DNA of 56,457 bases from an uncultured Rhodobiaceae bacterium. GTDB taxonomy: Bacteria > Pseudomonadota > Alphaproteobacteria > RS24. Below are positions 46,077 through 54,853 of this stretch, piece after piece (position 1 is the stretch's first letter; each line of letters starts with the position of its first letter). The stretch lies in the NCBI GenBank assembly GCA_937876775.1, contig CALEFA010000031.1, forward strand, positions 1-56,457, read 5' to 3'. Position numbers and translations under genes: made by a program. The notes under the pieces are model-generated. The model saw nothing but the letters and a program-made list of their open reading frames with translations, was not told the DNA's origin and searched no databases.

Positions 46077-46979
46077 TCAGTCCCGCGACGCCGTACCGAA
46101 CGGCTCTTGATTGCGCGAAAAATACCCGCTTTGACGGATTTGCTCCGATGGGACAAATTCCTTCACCTTTTTCCAAATTGGATCATACTTATACCATGGC
46201 ACGCCGGGATAAAGGTGATGGACTAGGTGTTGTGACTGGCCGAGCATGAAAAGATGCCGCCACCAGTGCGAATGCACATCTTGTATTGATGTCGCTCCCA
46301 CAGGATCGACTCGCTGTTCATGGCCCGGGCGATGCTGAATGGTGGCAAACAAATAAACCGTCAGAATACGCCCGACAAACATCGGGAGGATAAAGGCCAA
46401 AGTAAACTCCACCACATAAGCCGATGAAAACCCTATGGCAAATAGAGTGAGGTATAAAACCAGCCCTAAGCTAAATCGGGCGCGCTCGCCGAGCGGTCTC
46501 TCTGCCCAAACCGAAATGTAATACCGCACCCACAAAATGTCGAGGAAAGCGGCGTTCAATAAGCAGCTGAATAGGCTGCCCTTAGTGAACTTCAAATCCG
46601 GATCGTCATCTTGTCCGGTGCGTGCATGATGGGTTACGTGCAAAAAGCGATATAGAGACGATGTAAAGCCCGGTAAAAGCAATTGTGCGCTTACTGTACC
46701 GATCAGGTCGTTCAGCCAATTGACGCGCGACAGATTGCGATGCACCGCCTCATGCAAGGGCGTAAAGCTCCAAAAAATGAAAAATCCGCTGAGCACAATA
46801 GTGACCAGCGGCGGCAGCAAATCAGTGAGCAGCGCATAGGTCGACGTAGCAAATCCGGCAAAACTGAGGACTAGCACCAGAACCGTCGGCCATGCCAGCC
46901 ATGGCATATGGAACGCCTCCACTAACTCAGGGTGGTTCTTAACTTGCTTGATTATCGCCCGTTGATCTTGCGCTTTCAT
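46077..46979 (-). CDS. Fatty acid desaturase family protein
   Basis: A 300-residue membrane di-iron enzyme with the three His clusters of the family: HEAVH (76-80), HVTHH (114-118) and HLVHH (in SQHLVHHLYPG). Hydrophobic segments lie at about 31-50, 57-73, 92-105 and 170-205. The short-chain architecture (HEAVH, HxxHH) is shared with beta-carotene hydroxylase/ketolase-like desaturases, so acyl lipid or isoprenoid substrates are both possible. I chose ATG 46979, which has GGGAGAAG four bases upstream; the frame extends seven codons further. Confidence 0.87.
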   Translation of the reverse strand: MKAQDQRAIIKQVKNHPELVEAFHMPWLAWPTVLVLVLSFAGFATSTYALLTDLLPPLVTIVLSGFFIFWSFTPLHEAVHRNLSRVNWLNDLIGTVSAQLLLPGFTSSLYRFLHVTHHARTGQDDDPDLKFTKGSLFSCLLNAAFLDILWVRYYISVWAERPLGERARFSLGLVLYLTLFAIGFSSAYVVEFTLAFILPMFVGRILTVYLFATIQHRPGHEQRVDPVGATSIQDVHSHWWRHLFMLGQSQHLVHHLYPGVPWYKYDPIWKKVKEFVPSEQIRQSGYFSRNQEPFGTASRD

Positions 46980-47064
46980 CTGACTTCTCCCATTCGCCAA
47001 TTAAAGCTAGCGGCTAAACCAATGTCTGTCAGTCAAAAAAATGTTATGGATTTTAGAGAGAAAA

Positions 47065-47141
47065 TGGTCGGGGCTGCAGGATTCGAACCTGCGACCCCCT
47101 GGTCCCAAACCAGGTGCGCTACCAGACTGCGCCAAGCCCCG
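47065..47141 (-). tRNA. tRNA-Pro(TGG)
   Basis: On the minus strand the acceptor CGGGGCT pairs with AGCCCCG. The anticodon loop is TTTGGGA with anticodon TGG. The T-arm GGTTCGAATCC is canonical, and CCA is encoded at 47065-47067. Confidence 0.95.
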
Positions 47142-47233
47142 ACTGAGCACTTGCTTAAATCAAAATGCCGACGGTTTCAAGGCGAAGTTTTGCCAATTCG
47201 TCGATAAACCATAAATAGTGTGACCGCGCGAAA

Positions 47234-47698
47234 TTAGTACAAACGAAAAACCGCACTGGCAGCAAATACTAAGGCATCATCTAATACTTCCGTGCCTTCA
47301 CCAACCCAAGCGCGCGCCTCGACAAAAGCCATATTTCTTGTGTCGCGCACCACTTCCGCCGTGCCCTGTAACCAGTCGCCCGATTGCGCGCTGCGCAAAA
47401 ACTCAGTGTTCAGCTTCATTGTTACCGAGCTTCTACCTAAACTTCGAAACACCGCAGTAGCCGCTAAACCATCGGCAAAACTGCAGAGAAAGCCGCCGTG
47501 AACAATGCCACGACTGTTGCAATGGCGCGGCAGAAGACGCACGCCCTGACGGAAAATCCCGTCCTTGGCATAGTGAAACCACGGCCCGTTATGAGTGGTA
47601 AACGGCCCGCGCCGGACGCTTTTCTTAAATGGTGCCGGCGCATTGAGAGCCTCGTCGGACTCACTATTGGCATCAATATTGGTAGATGTATCTGACAC
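47234..47698 (-). CDS. PaaI-type hotdog thioesterase
   Basis: A 154-residue hotdog-fold protein: CNSRGIVHGGFLCSFADGLAATAVF holds the HGG motif and the acidic residue of PaaI-type acyl-CoA thioesterases, and SVTMKLNTEFLRSAQSGDWL follows. It hydrolyses acyl-CoA thioesters, possibly aromatic or medium-chain. GTG 47698 is chosen because GAGGGAGA lies six bases upstream; the longer frame to 47749 is unlikely. It lies after the cold-shock gene on the same strand. Confidence 0.85.
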   Translation of the reverse strand: MSDTSTNIDANSESDEALNAPAPFKKSVRRGPFTTHNGPWFHYAKDGIFRQGVRLLPRHCNSRGIVHGGFLCSFADGLAATAVFRSLGRSSVTMKLNTEFLRSAQSGDWLQGTAEVVRDTRNMAFVEARAWVGEGTEVLDDALVFAASAVFRLY

Positions 47699-47779
47699 AG
47701 GCGTCTCCCTCTTCGCGGCTAGGCACAGAAATTGCCATATGCGCGCCACGGTCGCAATAGAAGAAGAGTTAGCTCAGCG

Positions 47780-48364
47780 TCAGCTAGCTGATGCGTCGTC
47801 GGCTGGTTTTTCCATCTCAGACAAGCGATCGGCACTGTCAATTCGCTGCACATCGGTTGCCATCAAGCCTTTTGGCCCGGTTCCAAAACGCACCATGACA
47901 TATTGGCCTGGAACCAAAACCTCAATACCGGAATGGCGCAAAATTTCCATGTGAACGAAAATATCGTCACTGCCACCCTCAATATTGACAAAGCCAAAAC
48001 CCCGAATGCGGTTGAACCACTTTACATGGGCTTTTTGAAACTCAGAGACATTTTCAATGCTTGCCAAGAGAGCCGTCGGGCGCGATGTCGCTTGCGGCAT
48101 TTGCGCATTAGAATTATCGACGGCAACAATACTGTCGGCTTGCAGTCCCTGCTCTCTTTCAACCACAGTATCCTTTACGCGCGCACCGGGATATAAGATA
48201 TCGTGACCACCACGTCGCAAGGTGGAATGATGGATTAAAATATCAACGCCACCATTATCGGGGACTAAAAACCCATAGCCCTTAGATGGATCAAACCACT
48301 TCACCGTACCTTCTACAAGTGTTGCTTCTGCCGCTACCTGAGTAGTGGGCGTTACTGAAGACAT
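47780..48364 (-). CDS. Cold-shock protein with two CSD domains
   Basis: A 194-residue protein with two cold-shock domains. The first (about 15-85) has [20 protein letters not shown] with the RNP1-type KGYGFL and DILIHHS. The second (about 112-178) has [20 protein letters not shown] and DIFVHMEIL. Double-CSD proteins are common in alphaproteobacteria and bind single-stranded nucleic acid. The leader before the start contains a hairpin (48414-48443) and the gene begins with a GAGG site, which allows post-transcriptional control. Confidence 0.92.
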   Translation of the reverse strand: MSSVTPTTQVAAEATLVEGTVKWFDPSKGYGFLVPDNGGVDILIHHSTLRRGGHDILYPGARVKDTVVEREQGLQADSIVAVDNSNAQMPQATSRPTALLASIENVSEFQKAHVKWFNRIRGFGFVNIEGGSDDIFVHMEILRHSGIEVLVPGQYVMVRFGTGPKGLMATDVQRIDSADRLSEMEKPADDASAS

Positions 48365-48413
48365 AATATAACCTCTACGTTATTATTGTTTTTCTTACGC
48401 AGAACTGACTTTG

Positions 48414-48443
48414 CTTTTAACACAAGCGGCGCCCGCTTAAAAG
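48414..48443 (-). other. Hairpin in the leader of the double cold-shock gene
   Basis: Read on the minus strand, AAGCGG and CCGCTT pair around GCG, with outer CTTTTAA/TTAAAAG able to extend the stem imperfectly. It lies about 50-80 bases upstream of the cold-shock start. It could be a leader structure of that mRNA or an end hairpin of the upstream sirtuin-type transcript; no T-run follows, which makes the second less likely. Confidence 0.4.
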
Positions 48444-48469
48444 TGTCTAAGCTGAATGACCCTCAAAAT

Positions 48470-49219
48470 CTAACTATTGAGACCAATAATATTTTGCAGC
48501 ACAGGGGTTATTTCTTCGTTAATAACCAGCGAAGCCCCCTCGTCCAAATCGGTGGGCTCGCGATTGATGATCACCAAACGCGCCCCATTATGGCGCGCCA
48601 TGATCGGAAACCCTGCCGCTGGAAATACTTGCAGAGATGAGCCAATCGCCAAGAATAAATCGCACGACATGGTGGCTGCCTCAGCCTCGCGCATTTGTCT
48701 TTCCGGCATCGCTTGCCCGAATGAGATGGTGGCGGTTTTGACAATGCCGCCACAATTCTGACACCCCGGGGCTTGCGATTGCTGACTGCCAAAAAAAGCG
48801 GCGCGAACATCGGCCAGTTCGTGGCGCAAATCACAATTAAGGCATTTGGCATAGGTTGAATTGCCATGCAGTTCGATGATTTTTTCAGCCGCGACACCAG
48901 AATTTTGATGAAGATTATCAATGTTTTGCGTGATAACGGCGCTAACTTTGCCAAGCTCGACCAGTTTGGCGATGGCCATGTGTCCAGCGTTTGGACTGAC
49001 GGCGCCAATTTCATCATCCATGGCAAATTTTCGACGCCACGCTTCAATGCGATTGTCCTCGCTGGCGAGGAAATCCTCAAACATTATCGGCGCCATGCGC
49101 GTCCACACGCCGCCGGGGCTGCGAAAGTCTGGTATGCCACTATCCGTGCTCATACCAGCGCCGGTAAATACCACCGCATTATTACTTTCTTCCATCCATT
49201 GGCGGAGAACAAGGCTCAT
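48470..49219 (-). CDS. cobB: NAD-dependent protein deacylase (sirtuin)
   Basis: A 249-residue sirtuin: VFTGAGMSTDSGIPDFRSPGG for NAD binding, the catalytic His in TQNIDNLHQNSG ... ELHGN, and four zinc cysteines in KCLNC and GCQNCGG. It removes acetyl or acyl groups from lysines and produces O-acyl-ADP-ribose. It starts with ATG 49219, which overlaps the hydrolase stop as ATGA. The partner hydrolase may be unrelated in function, but the coupling suggests one operon. Confidence 0.93.
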   Translation of the reverse strand: MSLVLRQWMEESNNAVVFTGAGMSTDSGIPDFRSPGGVWTRMAPIMFEDFLASEDNRIEAWRRKFAMDDEIGAVSPNAGHMAIAKLVELGKVSAVITQNIDNLHQNSGVAAEKIIELHGNSTYAKCLNCDLRHELADVRAAFFGSQQSQAPGCQNCGGIVKTATISFGQAMPERQMREAEAATMSCDLFLAIGSSLQVFPAAGFPIMARHNGARLVIINREPTDLDEGASLVINEEITPVLQNIIGLNS

Positions 49220-50115
49220 AAAATCAACTGGCTTTGATAAAACCCGACCGCATCGTCGAGGGCGGGTTGACGACCAGGCATTTCCAAAAGAGAAAAATGG
49301 CCGCCATCATATTCCTTCAATGTTGCCAAACTGCCGCATCGCCGCGCAAAAGTTTTAATCGCCTCATTTGAGACAGTCTCATCTTCGACGGCCATTTGCA
49401 AAAGCATGGGCGTCGTCAACATATCAGACAGTTCAGTGGCATTATTTAGCTCAAACTTGCCGGTCAACAGACTGCGTGCCGTCACACTATTTTGCCATGT
49501 TTCACCGGCTATTTTGGGATAAATCTGGGCTTCAGAGGCGCCCAAAATGGCCGGCCCCGTATCACCCTCCGGCGCCACTGCCAACATATTGTACTTACCG
49601 CCTAGAAAACTATCCTTCAGGTCTTTTTTCACCACTTTGATTAAGGCTTCGCTGGCCGCGGCCCCACGCTTGTAGTTCCCCAACATTGTATTCAGATGCG
49701 CGTCGACGGCGGGCACTTGAGCCACTAAACCGCGAATAGCCGGATCTTCGTGAGCCAAATAAATCACGTGGCCGCCTGAAAACGAAATGCCCCATAGGCC
49801 GATGCGATCTGCATCAACCGCTTCATGAGCGCGCAAAAACGCAATCGCCGCGCGCCAGTCGTCTCGCTGTTGCGGCACTGAAATATGTTGGCGCGGCGTG
49901 CCGTCACTGATGCCAAAGCCGCGATAGTCAAAAGCCAGTGCGTGAAATCCGGCTTCGGCAAAGCCCTCTGCATATTCTAGTAGACCGCTGTCTATCGTTC
50001 CGGCAAAACCATGCGCCAAGACAATACCGGCACCATTGCCCGCGCCGCGCTCTGGCTCATAAAGCACGCCGCGGCAGAATGTGTTTCCTGATTTGAATTC
50101 AACTGATTGTGTCAT
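49216..50115 (-). CDS. Alpha/beta hydrolase
   Basis: A 299-residue hydrolase with IVLAHGFAGTIDSG (oxyanion region), FDYRGFGISDGTPRQ, the nucleophile elbow GLWGISFSGGHV and, near the end, the acid in MAVEDETV and the His in YDGGHFSLLE. The catalytic triad is therefore complete. No signal peptide is clear. ATG 50115 is chosen; an alternative start 13 codons upstream (50154) lengthens the N-terminus with MMINSIKTVILYL. The substrate is unknown. It is coupled to the sirtuin gene. Confidence 0.85.
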   Translation of the reverse strand: MTQSVEFKSGNTFCRGVLYEPERGAGNGAGIVLAHGFAGTIDSGLLEYAEGFAEAGFHALAFDYRGFGISDGTPRQHISVPQQRDDWRAAIAFLRAHEAVDADRIGLWGISFSGGHVIYLAHEDPAIRGLVAQVPAVDAHLNTMLGNYKRGAAASEALIKVVKKDLKDSFLGGKYNMLAVAPEGDTGPAILGASEAQIYPKIAGETWQNSVTARSLLTGKFELNNATELSDMLTTPMLLQMAVEDETVSNEAIKTFARRCGSLATLKEYDGGHFSLLEMPGRQPALDDAVGFYQSQLIL

Positions 50116-50217
50116 AAGGTACAGGATAACAGTTTTTATAGAATTAATCATCACGTGCAGATAAATGATTGAAAGAAATTTCTTAGCCCATTGTTTGCCT
50201 TATAGGAGCCTTCATCG

Positions 50218-50637
50218 ATGAAATACCTTCACACAATGGTGCGCGTCAGCGACCTTGACGCCTCACTGGCCTTTTATTGCGACCATTTAGGTCTCGAACA
50301 GTTGGGACGCTATGATATTGAGGATGGCCGGTTTTCTTTAGTTTTTCTGGCGCCCCCCGGGCAGCCGGAAGCGCAAATTGAATTGACCCATAATTGGGAT
50401 CCCGAACCACTTGATGAGGGCCGCAATTTTGGTCATTTGGCCTATCAAGTCGATAATATCTATGAGACATGCGAAAAACTGGCCGCCGCCGGCGTGGTCA
50501 TCAACCGCCCACCACGCGATGGCCGTATGGCCTTTGTTCGCTCGCCTGACAATGTGTCGGTTGAACTGCTGCAAGCCGGTGAGGCACTAGCTCCCTGTGA
50601 ACCTTGGGCCTCAATGGAAAATATCGGCAAATGGTAA
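50218..50637 (+). CDS. gloA: Lactoylglutathione lyase (glyoxalase I)
   Basis: A 139-residue glyoxalase I that converts the methylglyoxal-glutathione hemithioacetal to lactoylglutathione. The two beta-alpha-beta-beta-beta halves are clear and the metal ligands fit: His5 in KYLHTMVRV, Glu in AQIELTHNW, His in FGHLAYQVDN and Glu in VSVELLQAG. The gene is coupled to the next by a seven-base overlap. Together with the GST it supports glutathione-based detoxification in this organism. Confidence 0.92.
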   Translation: MKYLHTMVRVSDLDASLAFYCDHLGLEQLGRYDIEDGRFSLVFLAPPGQPEAQIELTHNWDPEPLDEGRNFGHLAYQVDNIYETCEKLAAAGVVINRPPRDGRMAFVRSPDNVSVELLQAGEALAPCEPWASMENIGKW

Positions 50638-51263
50638 CACGCCTCTCGCCTCTGTTGATGGGTCTGGCGCTCAGTGTCGGAGCCATAACGCTGGCGCAAG
50701 CGCAGATTGAGCAAAAGACACCTGCCGAAGTGGTGCGCGAGCGCGCGCTTGAAAAACGCCTATCAAAAGATCCGTATTGGGATGGTTTTGCCCATAAAGA
50801 AATGGGCGACTGTCAAACAGCGGTTGAACTTTTGCGGCCAATCGCCAGACGTGGCCGCGGCTATGAGGATGCGCAAGTGGCGTTAGCTGAATGTTTGTTG
50901 GTGGAAGCCGGCGTTGACGATCTGGCGGGGCATGCGATCCGAGGTCAGGCAATCGCCCCAAGCGAGCCCGACACGTTCAATGAGGCGCTGAAATTCCTGC
51001 AAATCGCCGCCGACACGGGAAGTTATAAAGCGCAAGCAACACTCGTTGAGTTGTATACAATCAAGGCTGTTGCAAATGCGACGCAAGTTGAGGCGGCGAA
51101 ATGGGCTCATCTTTATCTTACCAATCCGCAGCGCCTGACATTGGGGGCGCCCTCAACTATTGCGCCGGTTATTGACTATTTGCAGGCCAGCATGTCGCGC
51201 GATGATTGGTTGTCGGGCAAAGAAATGGCGCGTCTTTGGGTGCCAACCTTCAAAGCGCCTTAA
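50631..51263 (+). CDS. Exported helical-repeat (Sel1/TPR-like) protein
   Basis: The 210-residue protein has a signal peptide (LSPLLMGLALSVGAITLAQA) and two to three TPR/Sel1-like helix pairs, for example EALKFLQIAADTGSYKAQATLVELY and the preceding AVELLRPIARRGRGYEDAQVALAECLL. The ATG at 50631 overlaps the gloA stop by seven bases (ATGGTAA), so it is translated after gloA. It probably acts as a periplasmic adaptor. No enzymatic motif is visible. No specific family is recognised. Confidence 0.75.
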   Translation: MVTRLSPLLMGLALSVGAITLAQAQIEQKTPAEVVRERALEKRLSKDPYWDGFAHKEMGDCQTAVELLRPIARRGRGYEDAQVALAECLLVEAGVDDLAGHAIRGQAIAPSEPDTFNEALKFLQIAADTGSYKAQATLVELYTIKAVANATQVEAAKWAHLYLTNPQRLTLGAPSTIAPVIDYLQASMSRDDWLSGKEMARLWVPTFKAP

Positions 51264-51313
51264 TGATAACATAATCGCTGCCTAGACTTTTAAGCTAACC
51301 AAAGGAGGTCAAA

Positions 51314-51943
51314 ATGCCCCAACTGATTAAACCCCACCTAAAGCGTTTGGTTGTTTGCTTATTTATCATCGCTACGCCTCTGTGCGCTCAAGCTGCCAAT
51401 GTTGCCACCGCCTATTTTGCTGGCGGCTGCTTTTGGTGCACCGAGGCCGATTTTGAAAAAATTCCCGGCGTCGCCATGGTTGTTTCCGGCTTCATGGGCG
51501 GCACAAAGAAAAACCCAACCTATGAAGCGGTGGCCTATGGCAGCACCCGCCATCGCGAAACCGTGAAAGTTGTCTATGACCCTGACCAAGTGTCCTATCA
51601 AACGCTTCTGAGCGCTTTCTGGCGCATGCATGACCCATCTGACGCCGGCGGCAGTTTTGTTGACCGCGGCCGCCATTATGGCTCAGCAATCTATGTTGCC
51701 GATGCCGAGCAACGGCGATTGGCGGAAGGGGCGGTAAAAGCGCTGACTGCGGCTAAGAAATTTGACAAACCCATTGCCACGCAAATCGCCGATGCCACAG
51801 CCTTTTATCCGGCCGAGGGCTATCATCAGGATTATTATAAAAAGAAGCCGCTGAAATATAAGTACTATCGCTATCGCTCGGGCCGTGACCAGTTCATTGA
51901 AAAATATTGGGCCGGCGACGACACAGTATATCAGACACAATAA
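51314..51943 (+). CDS. msrA: Peptide methionine sulfoxide reductase MsrA, exported
   Basis: A 209-residue MsrA with catalytic Cys39 in AGGCFWCTEADFEKIPGV and the typical segments SGFMGGTKKNPTYEAVAYGSTRHRETVKV and DRGRHYGSAIY. It begins with a signal peptide (LVVCLFIIATPLCAQA), so it repairs oxidised methionines in periplasmic or surface proteins. This differs from the usual cytosolic MsrA. AAAGGAGG lies upstream. It ends close to the tRNA-Glu gene. Confidence 0.93.
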   Translation: MPQLIKPHLKRLVVCLFIIATPLCAQAANVATAYFAGGCFWCTEADFEKIPGVAMVVSGFMGGTKKNPTYEAVAYGSTRHRETVKVVYDPDQVSYQTLLSAFWRMHDPSDAGGSFVDRGRHYGSAIYVADAEQRRLAEGAVKALTAAKKFDKPIATQIADATAFYPAEGYHQDYYKKKPLKYKYYRYRSGRDQFIEKYWAGDDTVYQTQ

Positions 51944-51959
51944 GGGGAAAGACAAACCA

Positions 51960-52034
51960 TGGTACGCCCTAGGGGAATCGAACCCCTCTTTCCAGGTTGA
52001 AAACCTGGCGTCCTAACCGATAGACGAAGGGCGC
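51960..52034 (-). tRNA. tRNA-Glu(TTC)
   Basis: On the minus strand acceptor GCGCCCT pairs with AGGGCGT (one G-U at the first pair). The anticodon loop is TTTTCAA with anticodon TTC, and the T-arm GGTTCGATTCC is canonical. CCA is encoded at 51960-51962. Confidence 0.94.
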
Positions 52035-52077
52035 TTCATGGGTTGTGTGAAGGATATATCCTCAATCGCATATGATT

Positions 52078-53868
52078 TCAAGCACTTCTCGCAACTGCGG
52101 CATCATGCACCATAAATTGCACATCGCGGCGCCCATTCCAGTCATCGGCCCGCAGAAATCCGGCTATGTGAAGCGGTTCGCGAGTCGTTAATATGAGCTG
52201 GCGCACCTCCTCTGGAACCGAGGCAAAGGCCATGGCTTTCAAACGACCGCCGCCCTCTCCCGCCAAAATACATCGCACGTGGCCATCGCCAACCATCGAT
52301 GGTTTGACGATTCGAGCGTTCACCACGACAAAGCGCGGCTCCGGATTCCCAGCGCCAAATGGCCCCACCTGTTGCACATCTTCTAACAAGGCCCGTGTAG
52401 CGGCAATGGCCGTCAAACTGGCTTCAATTTTTAACTCGCGGGTTTCATCCAGCGCCATGACACCCAATTGCTCGGTCAAAAAGGCCTCGAAAGCCGGTAT
52501 CTGATCTTCGCGCACCGTCACCCCCGCCGCCATGGCATGACCGCCCCCTGCTTCAATGAGTTTGGCATCCACCGCCATAGCCACCAAACGGCCAATATCA
52601 ACGGCGCTGACAGAACGGGCCGAACCTCTGCCCATACCATCGTCATCTAAGGCGATAATAAAACTCGGGCGGTGATACTTATCCTTTAAGCGGCCGGCAA
52701 CAATGCCGATAACACCGGGATGCCAGCCTTTGCGCGCCAATAATAAAAATGGTGGCGGCGCATTGTGTTGAGCAATTTTCTCTTCTGCCAGAGCTGTTGC
52801 CTCAGACAGAACCTGCGCCTCAATCGTGCGCCGCTCAGCGTTGAAATCATTGAGGCGCGCGGCCAATCCGGCGGCTTCTTCAGGGTCCTCACAAGACAGC
52901 AGACGCACACCCAAATCAGCTTGGCCGACGCGCCCGCCCGCGTTGACCCTTGGGCCCATTTGAAACCCAAGCTCATAAGTGCCAAATGGCGGTGTTGAAC
53001 CAGCACTGCGTGCGAGTGCGGCCATGCCAATATTACCACCCTGCCCGATAACCACACTGCCTTGCCGAACAAAAGCCCGGTTTACCCCTTCAAGCGGCAC
53101 CACGTCACAAACCGTGCCGAGCGAAACCAAGTCAAGCAATTGCGTTAACTGTGGCTCTTCGCGTGTATCAAAATATCCGCGCTGACGCAGGGCACGATTA
53201 ACGGCCACCACCAGCATAAAAGTAACGCCGACCGCCGCCAAATGGCCCAACTGGCTGGTATCATCCGGACGGCGGGGGTTAATCAAAGCATAGCATGGCG
53301 GCAGGCCACCGCCGGTTTGATGGTGATCGGCAACAATCACTTGCAGACCGTCGGCTTGCGCCTGTTGCAACACATTATGCGCCATAGTGCCACAATCAAC
53401 GGTAATGATCAGCTGATAGCCGTCGCTTTGCAATTGTTGGAAAGCCGCCGTATTGGGGCCATACCCCTCTTTCTGACGGTCGGGAATATGCACCCGCAAA
53501 TCTTGCCCGAGCATTTTCCAATAGCGCGCCAGAACGGCCGATGAGGTGGCGCCATCTACATCATAGTCGCCAAAAACTGCGACCGCTTCGCCGCTTTCAA
53601 TGGCTTCAGCTAACCGCGTCGCGGCCTTATCCATATCGGCAAGGCTCGACGGATCGGGTAACAGGTCACGCAAACGGGGTTCGAGAAATTGCGGCGCTGC
53701 GTCAGCTGAAATTTGCCGCGCAGCCAATAAACGGGCCAGAAGCTCAGACACACCAAGGCGTTGAGTTAAATGTAAAATCTCGCGCGGGTTTACATCACGC
53801 AAGCGCCATAGCTGGCCAGATGCCGATCGGGAAACCCCAAATGCAGCATCGACCGACTGATTAGCCAT
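52078..53868 (-). CDS. recJ: Single-stranded-DNA-specific exonuclease RecJ
   Basis: RecJ degrades 5' single-stranded ends in recombination and repair. The 596-residue protein has the DHH-family motifs: FGDYDVDGATSSAVL, IITVDCGTMAHN, IVADHHQTG and a C-terminal DHHA1-type segment GGHAMAAGVTV. The order and length fit RecJ. It follows glpX with an eight-base overlap. It is the last gene of the hom-glpX-recJ group and ends just before tRNA-Glu. Confidence 0.95.
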   Translation of the reverse strand: MANQSVDAAFGVSRSASGQLWRLRDVNPREILHLTQRLGVSELLARLLAARQISADAAPQFLEPRLRDLLPDPSSLADMDKAATRLAEAIESGEAVAVFGDYDVDGATSSAVLARYWKMLGQDLRVHIPDRQKEGYGPNTAAFQQLQSDGYQLIITVDCGTMAHNVLQQAQADGLQVIVADHHQTGGGLPPCYALINPRRPDDTSQLGHLAAVGVTFMLVVAVNRALRQRGYFDTREEPQLTQLLDLVSLGTVCDVVPLEGVNRAFVRQGSVVIGQGGNIGMAALARSAGSTPPFGTYELGFQMGPRVNAGGRVGQADLGVRLLSCEDPEEAAGLAARLNDFNAERRTIEAQVLSEATALAEEKIAQHNAPPPFLLLARKGWHPGVIGIVAGRLKDKYHRPSFIIALDDDGMGRGSARSVSAVDIGRLVAMAVDAKLIEAGGGHAMAAGVTVREDQIPAFEAFLTEQLGVMALDETRELKIEASLTAIAATRALLEDVQQVGPFGAGNPEPRFVVVNARIVKPSMVGDGHVRCILAGEGGGRLKAMAFASVPEEVRQLILTTREPLHIAGFLRADDWNGRRDVQFMVHDAAVARSA

Positions 53869-54838
53869 CTATATGAAATTTTGACGGATTGGTATGGCGC
53901 GCTTTAATCCAACGAATGGTGCCGGTTGATGAGCGCATCAACAGCGTGTCAGTCCAGATTTCATGGTTGTGATGAACAATACCGGTCAACATTGAGCCAG
54001 AGGTGACGCCGGTGGCCGACAAAACCACATCGCCTTTGGCCATTTCTTCAACACTGTATTTCTTGGTGAAGTCTGAAATGCCCATTTTTTGCGCCCGTGC
54101 ACGTTGCCCATCATCGTTCAAAATCAAACGACCTTGCATTTGCCCGCCGGTGCAGCGTAAAGCCGAAGCGGCCAACACGCCCTCAGGTGCACCGCCGGTG
54201 CCCATATACATATCAATGCCCGTGCTTGAGTCCGTTGTATGAATAACACCCGCAATGTCACCATCGCTTATCAAGGTTACGCGGGCACCCGCCTCACGCA
54301 CTTTGGCAATCATCTCCGCATGACGCGGGCGGTCGAGAATACACACATTCACCAAAGCAATATCGCAGCCTTTGGCTTGAGCCACGGCGCGCACATTGTC
54401 GCCTGGATCCGCGTCAAGATCGACTAAATTGGCCGGATAGCCGCCGCCAAGCGCGATTTTATCCATATATACATCTGGCGCATTAAGCAGGCTGCCAGCT
54501 TCTGCCATGGCCACAACGGCCAGCGCATTGCCCATGCCTTTGGCCGTCAGTGTCGTGCCTTCTAGCGGGTCGAGGGCGATATCAACTTTCGGGCCACCGC
54601 CCTTGCCGACTTTTTCGCCGATATAAAGCATCGGTGCTTCATCGCGTTCGCCTTCACCGATAACCACTTCACCATCAATGTCCAAAGCGTTAAGCTCGCG
54701 CCGCATGGCGTCAACGGCGGCTTGGTCGGCGGCTTTTTCGTCGCCTCGGCCAATCAATTTTGCTGCAGCAACCGCGGCGCGCTCTGTGACACGGGCTAAC
54801 TCAAGTGTCAGAACGCGGTTAATTTTTTTCTCGGCCAT
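53861..54838 (-). CDS. glpX: Fructose-1,6-bisphosphatase class II (GlpX)
   Basis: GlpX removes the 1-phosphate of fructose bisphosphate in gluconeogenesis, and in some organisms of sedoheptulose bisphosphate. The 325-residue protein has VVIGEGERDEAPMLYIGEKVG, the metal motif LDPLEGTTLTAKG, LDRPRHAEMIAKVREAGAR and GTGGAPEGVLAASALR. GAGGAG precedes the ATG. It lies between hom and recJ, a typical alphaproteobacterial order. Confidence 0.95.
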   Translation of the reverse strand: MAEKKINRVLTLELARVTERAAVAAAKLIGRGDEKAADQAAVDAMRRELNALDIDGEVVIGEGERDEAPMLYIGEKVGKGGGPKVDIALDPLEGTTLTAKGMGNALAVVAMAEAGSLLNAPDVYMDKIALGGGYPANLVDLDADPGDNVRAVAQAKGCDIALVNVCILDRPRHAEMIAKVREAGARVTLISDGDIAGVIHTTDSSTGIDMYMGTGGAPEGVLAASALRCTGGQMQGRLILNDDGQRARAQKMGISDFTKKYSVEEMAKGDVVLSATGVTSGSMLTGIVHHNHEIWTDTLLMRSSTGTIRWIKARHTNPSKFHIDG

Positions 54839-54853
54839 GGTTTACTCTCCTCA

